From IMG/VR virus record IMGVR_UViG_3300047652_000066, positions 1 to 55,356 of that record: DNA of 55,356 nucleotides. One strand, given 5' to 3'. Under the pieces are notes generated by a model. The model was given only the letters and a program-made list of their open reading frames with translations, was not told where the DNA came from and made no database searches. Made by a program: the position numbers and the translations under genes. Positions 21,983 to 29,806 of the stretch are shown here, in pieces. The stretch comes from a virus. The first letter of the stretch is position 1; the number at the start of each line of letters is the position of its first letter.

Positions 21983-22986
21983 GAGCCTTGTTAACACCAT
22001 GCCTGCAGCGTGAGTTGGGACTTGTCCTGTTTCGCCCCGGTGGTGAATTGTTTCATCTGTTCACTAGGGGACGAGTGTTAATCAGCAACGAGCCAGATTT
22101 CATGAAATCATTGCCCACCGGCCCGCTGGTGGATGTGCAGCAGACATTAGTTGATGATCCAGCATTAATCGGATTTTTTACTGATGAGCGAGTCATTGCA
22201 GCAGCTGGACATATAGATGGGTTGGAATCCTGGCTGATGCAACATGACACCGGATGCCAGTGGTCAGATAAAGATTTCCATATGACCGAAATGATGTTCA
22301 AGCGTTATGACCTCGGCTCGGTCCGGCTTTGTTGGCATCATGATCATAAATTTCAAGGCTTGGCGATGGATAAATTGGGCGAGATAGCGCGCCGAAATCT
22401 CGCTGAGTGGATCCTCGATATTGTCAGGGTTGCATTTCAATTCCCTGAGCACCACCAAATAACATTACCTGAACTCTGCTGGTGGGCAGCACAGAAAGAC
22501 GTGATCCAAGCTATGCCGGAAGGCCCGGCCAGAAAGATTCTCAAATGGCGCCCATTGGAAATACCGTCGGGCATTATGCGTGAGTCCGATATCGAGCCCA
22601 TTTATTCAGCCACTGACGTGCTTGTGGAGCAGGCAAAACCGGTGCTTGCGCTGGCCATCGACCCTGAGCCGCCAGAGTCGTTCATGCTTCGGCCTAAGCC
22701 TCGCCGGTGGGTGAATGCAAATTATACCCGATGGGTAAAAACACAGCCTTGCGCAGGATGTGGCAATCAGGCCGATGATCCGCACCACATCACTGGCTAC
22801 GGTCTCGGAGGAATGGGAACTAAACCACATGATTTTTTCGTTATACCGTTGTGCCGGCAATGTCACAACGAACTGCATCGCGATACCCGGGCATTCGAGG
22901 TGGAGCATGGTAGTCAATTAGAAATGCTGGTGCGAACTCAAGATAGGGCGCTTGCGCTTGGTGTCATCACCACCGGTAAAAAATAA
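21979..22986 (+). CDS. DUF968 family protein with HNH-like C-terminus
   Basis: A 335-residue protein of the DUF968 family, regular in lambdoid phages between rusA and Q. The long N-terminal part is not characterised. The C-terminal 90 residues show an HNH/recombinase-associated zinc fold: PCAGCGNQADDPHHITGYGLGG, then VIPLCRQCHNELHRD. It is thought to belong with phage recombination and repair, likely a nuclease; the exact activity is unproven. Confidence 0.88.
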   Translation: MRALLTPCLQRELGLVLFRPGGELFHLFTRGRVLISNEPDFMKSLPTGPLVDVQQTLVDDPALIGFFTDERVIAAAGHIDGLESWLMQHDTGCQWSDKDFHMTEMMFKRYDLGSVRLCWHHDHKFQGLAMDKLGEIARRNLAEWILDIVRVAFQFPEHHQITLPELCWWAAQKDVIQAMPEGPARKILKWRPLEIPSGIMRESDIEPIYSATDVLVEQAKPVLALAIDPEPPESFMLRPKPRRWVNANYTRWVKTQPCAGCGNQADDPHHITGYGLGGMGTKPHDFFVIPLCRQCHNELHRDTRAFEVEHGSQLEMLVRTQDRALALGVITTGKK

Positions 22987-23002
22987 AAAGGGGGGGCAGG
23001 CA

Positions 23003-23668
23003 ATGTTAAATTTTGATTATATCCGGGAGCGTGTTGCCACGGCGCTGGCAGATATACGGAGATCAGGAAAAGGACAACTGGCCGCATTCGAAGACTCACC
23101 CATGGCTTATACAGCTCGATATAAGCGCAAGCGGCTGCGGGTAGTCGAGCTTGGCGGTAGGCGGGTGTGTGCAGACACCGATCCTATTTACTGTCCGGAA
23201 ACGCGTAACAGAAAGCAGCCATTCCCACCGATTGACCCAATTACCTATTCGTATAGCTCCTGGCGTCGGGCCATTGGTGAGCTTGAACCACATCAAGAGG
23301 CATGGGTCCGATATTGTTATGGTTATGATTTGGACTATGAATATCAGGTTACTATTTGCCAATTCATATGGGTTGAGTTCCAAAAACGCTTGGTAGGTAA
23401 AAAGGTGACCGAAAAAATGCGTGGTCGCCTGGCGTCATTGGTATGGCTAGCAGCTCAGGAAAGTGCCGGGCATTGGGATATGTTTCGCAATCCGTATACC
23501 AGCAAACGGCTATCTGAGCTGGTGGGGGTAAAGCCTGACAACTGGTCCAAAAACTACAGGCAGCACTGGGAGGAATTAATGCTGTTATGTGCCGAGCTTG
23601 ATGAATCGGCACTTGAAGCGATTTTATCTAAAAGAAGTGATGCACGGTTCAGAAACTTAGCATCATAA
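23003..23668 (+). CDS. Bacteriophage antitermination protein Q-like
   Basis: A 222-residue protein from the ATG at 23003, after GGGGGGCAGGCA. The C-terminal half (EAWVRYCYGYDLDYEY, FQKRLVGKKVTEKMRGRLASLVWLAA, LSELVGVKPDNWSKNYRQHW) matches a Q-type antiterminator family of enterobacterial phages, unlike lambda Q in sequence. Position agrees: last gene of the early operon, directly followed by a promoter and a terminator (23672-23766) in the PR'-tR' arrangement. It would modify RNA polymerase so that it reads through the many late terminators. Confidence 0.85.
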   Translation: MLNFDYIRERVATALADIRRSGKGQLAAFEDSPMAYTARYKRKRLRVVELGGRRVCADTDPIYCPETRNRKQPFPPIDPITYSYSSWRRAIGELEPHQEAWVRYCYGYDLDYEYQVTICQFIWVEFQKRLVGKKVTEKMRGRLASLVWLAAQESAGHWDMFRNPYTSKRLSELVGVKPDNWSKNYRQHWEELMLLCAELDESALEAILSKRSDARFRNLAS

Positions 23669-23671
23669 TGC

Positions 23672-23700
23672 TTGCAAAAGTCAACATTATAGGCGATATT
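23672..23700 (+). promoter_or_regulatory. Late promoter PR' candidate
   Basis: -35 TTGCAA (23672-23677), a 17-bp spacer and -10 GATATT (23695-23700), starting 4 bp after the Q stop codon. Transcription would begin near 23707 and meet a terminator about 55 nt later, as for lambda PR'-tR'. The -10 is a weak match, so the assignment rests largely on position. Confidence 0.6.
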
Positions 23701-23741
23701 AAGAGCATATTTGATATTATGTTACATTTGTAAGTGCCAAG

Positions 23742-23766
23742 AACCTCGCTACGGTGGGGTTTTCTT
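23742..23766 (+). terminator. tR'-like terminator after PR'
   Basis: AACCTCGC, loop TACG, GTGGGGTT, then TTCTT: an 8-bp stem with a UACG tetraloop and U-rich tail. The position right after the late promoter marks it as the first barrier that Q must overcome. Confidence 0.85.
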
Positions 23767-23790
23767 CATAAAATTGGTGATTAACAACTA

Positions 23791-24687
23791 ATGAAAATAA
23801 ATGAAGAACTGTTATCACTAAAATTTACGGTAGAAGATTATAAAGAACTTTTAAGTGAGTTTGACTCTGTTGTCTGCGAGTCAATAGCTATAAGTCAGAA
23901 AAGTGCAAACAGGTATGTTGCACCCCATATTGGATATGGTTCTCAAATATTCACTAGATTATGCGCTCATTCACAATGTTTGATCCGCGCAGCTCCACTA
24001 TCTCGGTGGTCCAAGTCAGATTATAATAACTGGGATTTTAGCGAGATAGCCCCGCATGTCAGAGCTATCTTGGAAGGATATCTTTTTTATATGTATTTAT
24101 CTGAGCCGCCTCAAAGTGAAGCCGAATGGCAAAGTAGGTTGTGGGTAATGCATATGAATGATTGTATGAAACGATTGGATTTGATGCAATCTCTTGAGAG
24201 ACAAGAGGATATTTTATTTTTTTCCGGTGAAAAAGAAAAAATAGCCAAAGAGCTTAATAAAAATGAATATTTTATATCCCTCCCCGAAAAGATAAGGAAA
24301 GGATGTATTAGTGGCAAGTTTCTAAAGATTTATAGTAGGGATGAACTTATCATAAAATATAATTTAGATAAGGTGTTTTTTGATAAATATTTCGATCTGT
24401 TATCTCATTATACACATATTTTACCATTCTCTTTTTATGGCCTTGAACCTAATGGAAGAGGTACGGGATTGTTAAATGATGATGATTTAGCATATCTGTG
24501 TTTGGGTCTGTGTGTTGTAAGTGATTTAATGGATAGATGTAATGACCGTGTTGTCGATTTTTTCCCTGACGTTCAAATTTTCAGAAAAGGTAAAAAATCT
24601 ATTTTTTCCCCTGGGCCACGTGAGAATCTTCCTCAATTGAAACGCGAAAGGGAAAATAAGAATGCAAAAAAGAAAAAGAAAAGATGA
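23791..24687 (+). CDS. Accessory protein of unknown function just downstream of tR'
   Basis: A 298-residue, AT-rich gene unlike its GC-richer neighbours. It is mostly helical; one segment (EIAPHVRAILEGYLFYMYLSEP, residues 89-110) has the look of an arrangement seen in DUF5677/HEPN-like proteins, followed later by FDLLSHYTHILPFSFYG. The tail is extremely basic (KKKKKR). The gene has a terminator on each side. This is the site where Shiga-toxin phages carry stx. I cannot name the family with confidence; lysogenic conversion, defence or late-expressed cargo are possible. Confidence 0.75.
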   Translation: MKINEELLSLKFTVEDYKELLSEFDSVVCESIAISQKSANRYVAPHIGYGSQIFTRLCAHSQCLIRAAPLSRWSKSDYNNWDFSEIAPHVRAILEGYLFYMYLSEPPQSEAEWQSRLWVMHMNDCMKRLDLMQSLERQEDILFFSGEKEKIAKELNKNEYFISLPEKIRKGCISGKFLKIYSRDELIIKYNLDKVFFDKYFDLLSHYTHILPFSFYGLEPNGRGTGLLNDDDLAYLCLGLCVVSDLMDRCNDRVVDFFPDVQIFRKGKKSIFSPGPRENLPQLKRERENKNAKKKKKR

Positions 24688-24756
24688 TTCCTCTCCCTAA
24701 ATCGATGAAAGATGGCACAGTTGACGAGAAAAATAGAATTAACCCTACGATCATAC

Positions 24757-24787
24757 AAGGCCGCACGTAGGTGTGGCTTTTTCTTTG
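24757..24787 (+). terminator. Intrinsic terminator after the tR'-adjacent gene
   Basis: GCCGCAC, loop GTAG, GTGTGGC, then TTTTTCTTT, extendable by AAG at the base. It closes the accessory gene at 23791-24687. Confidence 0.85.
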
Positions 24788-24921
24788 TGAAATGGGCGAC
24801 GGAATAGGTGCGCTAACACCAAAACCGCCATTCGCCTGTATCGGGGATCACAAGCGAACCAAGGCCCACTGCTGATGTGCACACAGCAAAGTGAGCCTAT
24901 CAAAAAGGACGCTTCTGGTCT

Positions 24922-25995
24922 ATGAAAAATACTGTAAATTTACACAGTATCACCCTCATCAACGCCGACTCACTCGATTACATCAAGACCCTCCCTGATA
25001 ACTGCATCGACCTAATAGCCACAGACCCACCGTATTACCGGGTTAAGACATGCGGCTGGGATCGGCAGTGGGATAGCGTTGGAAGCTATTTGGCCTGGTT
25101 GGATGACATGCTGGCGCAGTTTTGGCGCGTACTGAAACCTGCCGGTAGCCTGTATTTATTTTGTGGTTCACGCCTGGCGGCAGATACCGAACTGCTGGTT
25201 CGCCAGCGCTTCGACGTGCTGAATCACATAATCTGGGCAAAACCATCCGGTCCTTGGCGCCGGATGCGTAAAGAGGACTTGCGGGCTTATTTCCCCGCGA
25301 CTGAGCGGATAATCTTTGCTGGCCATTATGGTGCTGAGGGTTTCGCGAAAGGGCAGGTCGGTTACGCAGTAAAATGCCAGGAACTGAAAGCTCGAGTCTT
25401 CAAGCCGCTGATTGATTATTTCCGCAATGCCCGGTCCGGGCTGAATATTTCCGCGACAGAGATCAACGTGGCGACAGGCACCCAGATGTGCTCGCACTGG
25501 TTTTCAGAGAGTCAATGGCAGTTGCCGAACCCCGCGCAGTACGCCGCGTTACAAAAGTTGTTCGCTGATAAGTCGGCCACCATCGGTAAGGTCAGCCCGC
25601 TGGTGGGCCAGCACTCAGGATTGGTGGAACAATATGATGCTCTGAGCAAAACCTATGCCGGGCTAGTGGTGGAATATGACGAGTTGCGCCAGCAGTACCA
25701 GCAGTTGCGCCGGCCGTTCGCAGTTACCGCTGAGGTTCCGTATACCGATGTTTGGGCGTTCCCGCCGGTTCAGTATTACCCGGGCAAACATCCGTGTGAG
25801 AAACCGGCGGATATGATGCGCCATATCATCCAGACCAGCAGCCGGCCCGGTGATATAGTGGCCGATTTTTTTATGGGCTCTGGGTCAACCATCAAAGAAG
25901 CAATAGCGCTGGGGCGTAATTCGATCGGAGTTGAGTTAGAGGAAGAACGATTTCTGCAAACTCAAAAAGAAATCTTAAAGATCAAGCAAGTTTAA
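24922..25995 (+). CDS. DNA methyltransferase (DPPY type)
   Basis: A 357-residue orphan methyltransferase in the late operon, separate from the early methyltransferase block. The catalytic motif is IATDPPYYRV (DPPY at 35-38) and the cofactor motif is DFFMGSGST (315-323), a beta-class order; DPPY suggests adenine N6 as target. The region 180-265 holds a helical insert with two similar segments (LVGQHSGLVEQYDALSKTY and LVVEYDELRQQYQQL), probably part of target recognition. No endonuclease nearby. A terminator follows at 26016. Confidence 0.92.
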   Translation: MKNTVNLHSITLINADSLDYIKTLPDNCIDLIATDPPYYRVKTCGWDRQWDSVGSYLAWLDDMLAQFWRVLKPAGSLYLFCGSRLAADTELLVRQRFDVLNHIIWAKPSGPWRRMRKEDLRAYFPATERIIFAGHYGAEGFAKGQVGYAVKCQELKARVFKPLIDYFRNARSGLNISATEINVATGTQMCSHWFSESQWQLPNPAQYAALQKLFADKSATIGKVSPLVGQHSGLVEQYDALSKTYAGLVVEYDELRQQYQQLRRPFAVTAEVPYTDVWAFPPVQYYPGKHPCEKPADMMRHIIQTSSRPGDIVADFFMGSGSTIKEAIALGRNSIGVELEEERFLQTQKEILKIKQV

Positions 25996-26015
25996 CTTTT
26001 ACTTATTCACCGAAT

Positions 26016-26043
26016 AAGGCTACCGAGTCTGGTGGCCTTTTTT
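26016..26043 (+). terminator. Intrinsic terminator before the lysis cassette
   Basis: AAGGCTACC, loop GAGTCT, GGTGGCCTT, then Ts: a 9-bp stem with one G-T pair. Confidence 0.82.
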
Positions 26044-26070
26044 ATTCCCACCACATACCGGAGTATCCGG

Positions 26071-26499
26071 ATGAATAACGAGCCTGCTATGGACTGGAAC
26101 ACCCTTGTTTCAACGGTATTCTCAAAGGAAACAGCAATAGGTGGGATTATCTCCGGATTGTTCGGTATTGGTGGATGGGCTGCTATCGGCCGCCGGTTTT
26201 GGTCGAATAACAAAGCTCAGATAGCCAATAACGACAAATGGACTGACACACTGGATAAACAGGCAAACTATATTGACCGCCTGGAGAAAGGGATTGAGGC
26301 CCGTGACGCTGAGATCGAAAAAAAAGACGAATTACTCCGCAAATATTATGAAGATTTAGCAACAACAAAAGCTGAATTGAAGATTATTCAAAACTCGCAA
26401 GAGTATCTAACCCAAAAGGTTGATGAACTGACGAAAGTCAACCAGTCAATGGCCGAAGAGCTTTCACGTTTACGTTCTGAGTTAGGAGCCACGCGATGA
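26071..26499 (+). CDS. Membrane-anchored coiled-coil protein of the lysis cassette
   Basis: A 142-residue protein from the ATG at 26071 (GGAG eight bases ahead). One membrane segment spans residues 21-42 (TAIGGIISGLFGIGGWAAIG), then a long coiled coil runs from about 55 to the end (LEKGIEARDAEIEKKDELL, LTQKVDELTKVNQS). It precedes the endolysin and overlaps the next gene by 4 bp. The position suggests a holin accessory or antiholin; it could also be a membrane scaffold. Not a recognised holin family. Confidence 0.65.
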   Translation: MNNEPAMDWNTLVSTVFSKETAIGGIISGLFGIGGWAAIGRRFWSNNKAQIANNDKWTDTLDKQANYIDRLEKGIEARDAEIEKKDELLRKYYEDLATTKAELKIIQNSQEYLTQKVDELTKVNQSMAEELSRLRSELGATR

Positions 26500-26744
26500 T
26501 TCACCTTGAATTCAAAAACAGCGACATCACCGTCACTTGGCGAATGATGATTGTGATCCTGTGCGCCGTATTTGGAATTTATCTCGGCGGTGTAACGTCC
26601 GGTTATTTCATGGCTCAGGTTCAATATTCACAGCGTGCCGCAGCACGCGATAAAACGGTAGGGGAAATAAAGCAGCAGGTGGCCCAACTTCCGAACAAGA
26701 CCGCTGACGCGGTGAAGCAAGCAGTACAGGACGATAGCAAATGA
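26496..26744 (+). CDS. Small membrane protein of the lysis cassette (holin/antiholin candidate)
   Basis: An 82-residue protein with one transmembrane helix (residues 16-40, MMIVILCAVFGIYLGGVTSG) and a charged C-terminal helix (GEIKQQVAQLPNKTADAVKQ). ATGA overlaps join it to the gene before and to the endolysin after. Size, topology and position point to a holin or antiholin. Confidence 0.65.
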   Translation: MIHLEFKNSDITVTWRMMIVILCAVFGIYLGGVTSGYFMAQVQYSQRAAARDKTVGEIKQQVAQLPNKTADAVKQAVQDDSK

Positions 26745-27286
26745 CGAAAGACGACATTTTTAACTCCATTCTGGGCAGGGAGGGGGGCTACGTCAATAAT
26801 CCGGCCGACGCCGGCGGCCCGACGAATTGGGGCATAACTCAGGTGGTTGCTCGGGCGCATGGTTATACCGGTGATATGAAAATCCTGACACGGGACCAGG
26901 CTGTAGCCATTCTCGCTGCGGATTACTGGACTGGTCCGCGGTTCGATCAGGTCGCAGCGCTATCGTCGGTCATTGCTGTTGAGCTCTGCGATACCGGCGT
27001 CAATATGGGGCCGTCCGTGCCGGCTAAATGGCTGCAACGCTGGCTCACCGCGATGAATGACGGTGGAAAACTTTACCCCGATCTTACTGCTGACGGGCAG
27101 ATCGGCCCGCGCACCATTTCGGCGTTACGCAGTTATCTGGCTGTCCGTGGTAAAGAGGGGGAAGAAGTCTTGCTGGTGGCCCTAAATTGCAGCCAGGGCG
27201 CCCGGTATCTGGAGTTAGCCGAGCAACGGCCGGCGAACGAAGCGTTTCTTTATGGCTGGGCAAAAAATCGAGTGGAGCAATCATGA
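26741..27286 (+). CDS. Endolysin, GH108-family muramidase
   Basis: A 181-residue peptidoglycan hydrolase of glycoside hydrolase family 108. The N-terminus FNSILGREGGYVNNPADAGG then PTNWGIT is the family signature; Glu14 in GREGGY is the catalytic acid. The C-terminal two thirds (about residues 80-175) contain a peptidoglycan-binding-like segment (DGQIGPRTISALRSYL). No signal peptide is seen, so release depends on a holin. Directly followed by the holin gene (4-bp overlap). Confidence 0.93.
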   Translation: MTKDDIFNSILGREGGYVNNPADAGGPTNWGITQVVARAHGYTGDMKILTRDQAVAILAADYWTGPRFDQVAALSSVIAVELCDTGVNMGPSVPAKWLQRWLTAMNDGGKLYPDLTADGQIGPRTISALRSYLAVRGKEGEEVLLVALNCSQGARYLELAEQRPANEAFLYGWAKNRVEQS

Positions 27287-27633
27287 AATTCATTTTCTTT
27301 CTGGCCGTTGTACTGGTAGCCATAGTCGCGTTGCTGTTGATTCGAAAATACAGTTCCCTGGAGTTTGTCAGCCACGCCAAATTGCTCTTCAAAACGTGGT
27401 CGGTATGGCTCGCATCAGTAGGATCAGCCATCACTGCATGGGTGCAGTCGTTCCCTGATGACGCCTTAAACGCCTGGAACGCTCTACCGACTGACGTGAA
27501 ATCAATCATTCCTCAGAACTACCTCGGGATGATCGGTGCATTCATGGTTGCCATGGCGGTGATGGCGCAGTTCGTCCGGCAAAATCGATTGGCTGAGCAA
27601 AGGGCAGCAATCGAAAGTAAGGCGGCATCATGA
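27283..27633 (+). CDS. Holin
   Basis: A 116-residue membrane protein with an N-terminal membrane segment (FIFFLAVVLVAIVALLLI), a second one around SVWLASVGSAITAWV and a third (YLGMIGAFMVAMAVMAQFV) before a charged tail. The middle segment with LPTDVKSIIPQNYL is characteristic of a phage holin family whose members end in a positively charged tail (RQNRLAEQR). It should form holes in the inner membrane and set lysis time. Confidence 0.82.
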   Translation: MKFIFFLAVVLVAIVALLLIRKYSSLEFVSHAKLLFKTWSVWLASVGSAITAWVQSFPDDALNAWNALPTDVKSIIPQNYLGMIGAFMVAMAVMAQFVRQNRLAEQRAAIESKAAS

Positions 27634-27926
27634 GTTGGATAACAGGATTGTTTTCCGGCGGCTGGCAATTGATTGTCGGCGTTGCCGTGGGCGTGGTTGC
27701 GTTCGCCGGCGCGTATTTCGGCGGTAAGAAAATTGGTTCAACGCAGACCCAGGCAAAAGCCGATGTTGCTGCTGCTGAAAAGGAAGCGGCGCAGGTTCAA
27801 GCAGTCGCAGAAACCCAAGCGAAGAACACCGAGGTGGAGAAAAATGTTCAACAGCAAAATGCTTCCCTTACTGACGATGCTGCTCGTGACAAGTTGCGGA
27901 AGTCAAAGTACAACAGCGACGATTGA
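27630..27926 (+). CDS. Rz-like inner-membrane spanin
   Basis: A 98-residue protein with an N-terminal transmembrane segment (QLIVGVAVGVVAFAGAYFGG) and a helical, alanine/glutamine-rich periplasmic part (AEKEAAQVQAVAETQAK). This type II membrane layout and the embedded lipoprotein gene in another frame identify an i-spanin. With the Rz1-like protein it would fuse inner and outer membranes at the end of lysis. Shorter than lambda Rz (153). Confidence 0.85.
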   Translation: MSWITGLFSGGWQLIVGVAVGVVAFAGAYFGGKKIGSTQTQAKADVAAAEKEAAQVQAVAETQAKNTEVEKNVQQQNASLTDDAARDKLRKSKYNSDD

Positions 27927-28086
27927 ACCGCAGCCCACTGAAATGGTCGATTCATTGTGTACGCTGGACAGCCCGATCCGCACCCATGGTAGAGATGCTG
28001 ATGTGATGGATATCCGAACTGTTCGGGCTATAAACTCTCACAATGATCTATATGACAAAATTTGTGCTGAAAGGAGAAAACATTAA
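27844..28086 (+). CDS. Rz1-like outer-membrane spanin lipoprotein (overlapping frame)
   Basis: An 80-residue lipoprotein starting at the ATG at 27844 inside the Rz gene, in the +1 frame. The signal peptide MFNSKMLPLLTMLLVTSC ends in a lipobox with Cys18; Gly follows, which permits outer-membrane sorting. The ribosome site GAGGTGGAG precedes it. The start is embedded in Rz while the end extends 160 bp beyond, the overlapping Rz/Rz1 layout. Longer upstream frames lack signal sequences and are not translated products. Confidence 0.88.
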   Translation: MFNSKMLPLLTMLLVTSCGSQSTTATIEPQPTEMVDSLCTLDSPIRTHGRDADVMDIRTVRAINSHNDLYDKICAERRKH

Positions 28087-28092
28087 ATTTTT

Positions 28093-28138
28093 CTTGTATC
28101 TGCCTAGATACTAATCAAATTGATTTGGCAGATACAAG
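28093..28138. repeat. 12-bp perfect inverted repeat after the reverse accessory gene
   Basis: CTTGTATCTGCC (28093-28104) and GGCAGATACAAG (28127-28138) enclose 22 nt that contain a smaller palindrome (AATCAAATTGATT). On the minus strand it lies 30 bp past the stop of the reverse gene and is followed by AAAAATTTA, so it may terminate that transcript. It could also mark the boundary of an inserted piece. Confidence 0.6.
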
Positions 28139-28167
28139 CTGAGTGATTTAAATTTATACAAAATATG

Positions 28168-28776
28168 CTAGATGTTGATAAGGCCATATTCAAAGAGATT
28201 TTTACCTAGATCGCTTATATTAATGCTACTTCCAAAAACATTAATAATTCCTAAGGAAAAAATAAGGCATGTGGTATCACTCCTAATTGCGGTCAAGTTC
28301 TGACCTATACTACTGGGCGATGTCATATATTTTTTTAATGCTTCAAGAGCAGGCACAGAACCGTTATAAACGATTAAGCATAAAGTATCAAATTCATCAA
28401 GAGATAGTTTTTCATCCAAAAGAGAATTAAATAAATTTGCGACTATTCTCGCTTTTATAGGTTTTTCTGAATTGAGCATTATTAAAGAGAAAGTGTCTAA
28501 AAATTCATCTTCTTTTTTGTCAGTTCTGATTTTCTCTATCAAATTTAATGCTTTTTCTTTATCATTATTATATGTGTTAAGGAATGTTTCGATATTTCTT
28601 ATAAGTAGTTTTTCTTGAAAGGTTTTTTTTAAATTCCATGCTTTTACTGCCCAAGTTACAATAGGGATGTTTTCCAATACATCAGAGATATTTTCGATTG
28701 CTAGATCGGTCAATTCAGCGGTGGTTTCTTTATCATTAATCAATGTAGCTTTCAATGAATCTAACCCATTATGCAT
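28168..28776 (-). CDS. Reverse-oriented AT-rich accessory gene, unknown function
   Basis: A 202-residue helical protein, encoded against the late operon and clearly more AT-rich than the flanking phage genes. The region IPIVTWAVKAWNLKKTFQEK then LLIRNIETFLNTYN (about residues 38-70) is hydrophobic-helical and followed by acidic helices (KIRTDKKEDEFLDTF). Proteins of this general form occur scattered in bacteria and phages, but I cannot name the family. AGAGG before the start supports translation. Opposite orientation suggests lysogenic expression from its own promoter, hence a conversion, exclusion or defence role. Confidence 0.75.
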   Translation of the reverse strand: MHNGLDSLKATLINDKETTAELTDLAIENISDVLENIPIVTWAVKAWNLKKTFQEKLLIRNIETFLNTYNNDKEKALNLIEKIRTDKKEDEFLDTFSLIMLNSEKPIKARIVANLFNSLLDEKLSLDEFDTLCLIVYNGSVPALEALKKYMTSPSSIGQNLTAIRSDTTCLIFSLGIINVFGSSINISDLGKNLFEYGLINI

Positions 28777-28810
28777 TTTCTTAGCCTCTATATTTTAATA
28801 AGGAGCCCAA

Positions 28811-28957
28811 ATGACTATTAGACTTACCAAATCACATTAGATTCAAATGAATCTACTGATAGTATTCAACTATGACACCGCTACTACCTTTGAGGCAATC
28901 TCCTTTGTGAAGGATTCGACACTCAATTGTCGTCTTTTCGTATTGTGGTGCAGTTGA
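28811..28957 (+). pseudogene. Decayed paralogue of the gene at 29807-30067
   Basis: From an ATG with a good ribosome site (AAGGAGCCCAA) the frame reads LTKSH, an amber stop (28838-28840), then MNLLIVFNYDTATTFEAISF and ends at a TGA at 28957. The intact gene at 29807 reads LTQAQQIRINLLVTLNYD and then TAATSEAIAF. The match continues to LFV. So this is a copy inactivated by a premature stop and truncated at the 3' end. It records a local duplication of about 1 kb spacing. Confidence 0.8.
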
Positions 28958-29130
28958 GCATCCAAGGAGCGCAAAGTGATACCCGGACACTAATGCAATG
29001 GAAGAATGGTTAAAATTGCTGGCAATGTTTCAGTTGAGATAAATTCAGTATTAACAATCACTTAATATGGCATTACAGAAGACGTTAGCACGGTGCCTGT
29101 TACAAGGACGGGGGAGGCCTGTAATTACCC
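28958..29130. other. Gap with no intact gene
   Basis: Sequence following the decayed paralogue. The only frames are under 16 codons. It may contain further remnants of the duplicated segment; a strong GGGGGAGG lies at about 29110-29117, before the next gene. Confidence 0.4.
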
Positions 29131-29415
29131 ATGAATATTTTCACGCGAGCCTGGCTATGGCTCATCACCAAAGAAACAAAGGAAACGAAAATGAGCGAAC
29201 CCGTAAATGATGGCACCACCGTTGATCATGCAACTGTTGATCTGGCCCCGGTAGTGGATGTGCAAACTGTAAACGAAAACCCCACGCCAGCTCAGGAAGT
29301 CAAAACCGGCGTACAGGACTTCGAAAAAGCCTTCTCGTTTGTTGAGCAAGGTATTGCGATATTGGGCGAAGCCGCAAAAGACGAGCTGAAATCGTTGGTA
29401 ACGAAATACCTATAA
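29131..29415 (+). CDS. Small acidic phage protein
   Basis: A 94-residue protein. The N-terminal 20 residues are tryptophan-rich and basic (FTRAWLWLITKETKE), the middle is acidic and low-complexity (GTTVDHATVDLAPVVDVQ), and the end is a regular helix (DFEKAFSFVEQGIAILGEAA). GGGGGAGG lies 14 bases before ATG 29131; an internal ATG at 29191 after GGAAACG is an alternative start that would remove the amphipathic N-terminus. Small proteins of this design follow the lysis genes in several lambdoid phages. Function unknown. Confidence 0.65.
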   Translation: MNIFTRAWLWLITKETKETKMSEPVNDGTTVDHATVDLAPVVDVQTVNENPTPAQEVKTGVQDFEKAFSFVEQGIAILGEAAKDELKSLVTKYL

Positions 29416-29464
29416 ATAACATAGTGTTAATTTTAGTCGTCCGGCTATAACCAGGGTGAGGATA

Positions 29465-29681
29465 ATGAATCCGCCAGCACCGCCTGTCTACCGACATAGA
29501 GTTGAAGATGGTTGCTGCATGGGCATCCAAGTTGTCGCCGGAAGATGAAGAAAGTGACGAATGCGTCGAATTGCGCTGCTTCCAACAAGCTGAGCCGCAA
29601 CGTTTGGCTGCTATCGGCAAGACTAATATTCAAACCGGTATTATGGCCTTAGTGCGGGCAGTAGCACAGCCTGCCGTCTAA
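29465..29681 (+). pseudogene. Small phage gene broken by an apparent 2-bp deletion
   Basis: A strong ribosome site (GGTGAGG) leads into ATG 29465, reading MNPPAPPV. The frame then fails within 20 codons, while another frame starting at that point reads a protein-like STDIELKMVAAWASKLSPED, then ECVELRCFQQAEPQRLAAIG and stops at 29681. Loss of one TC from a GTCTCTACC string to GTCTACC would join the two. If it is not a pseudogene, an internal start at 29508 gives a 57-residue protein. Confidence 0.55.
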
Positions 29682-29806
29682 TCACTGTAAGAGTCTTTCA
29701 CTTTTTGCTGAAGGTTCTAACCATGATTATCTGGATAGAGCTGATTCGAAATTGTGTGTAACCAGTAAGCAACCCTCATTTTTCTCACTTTAGAAGAGAA
29801 CATTCT

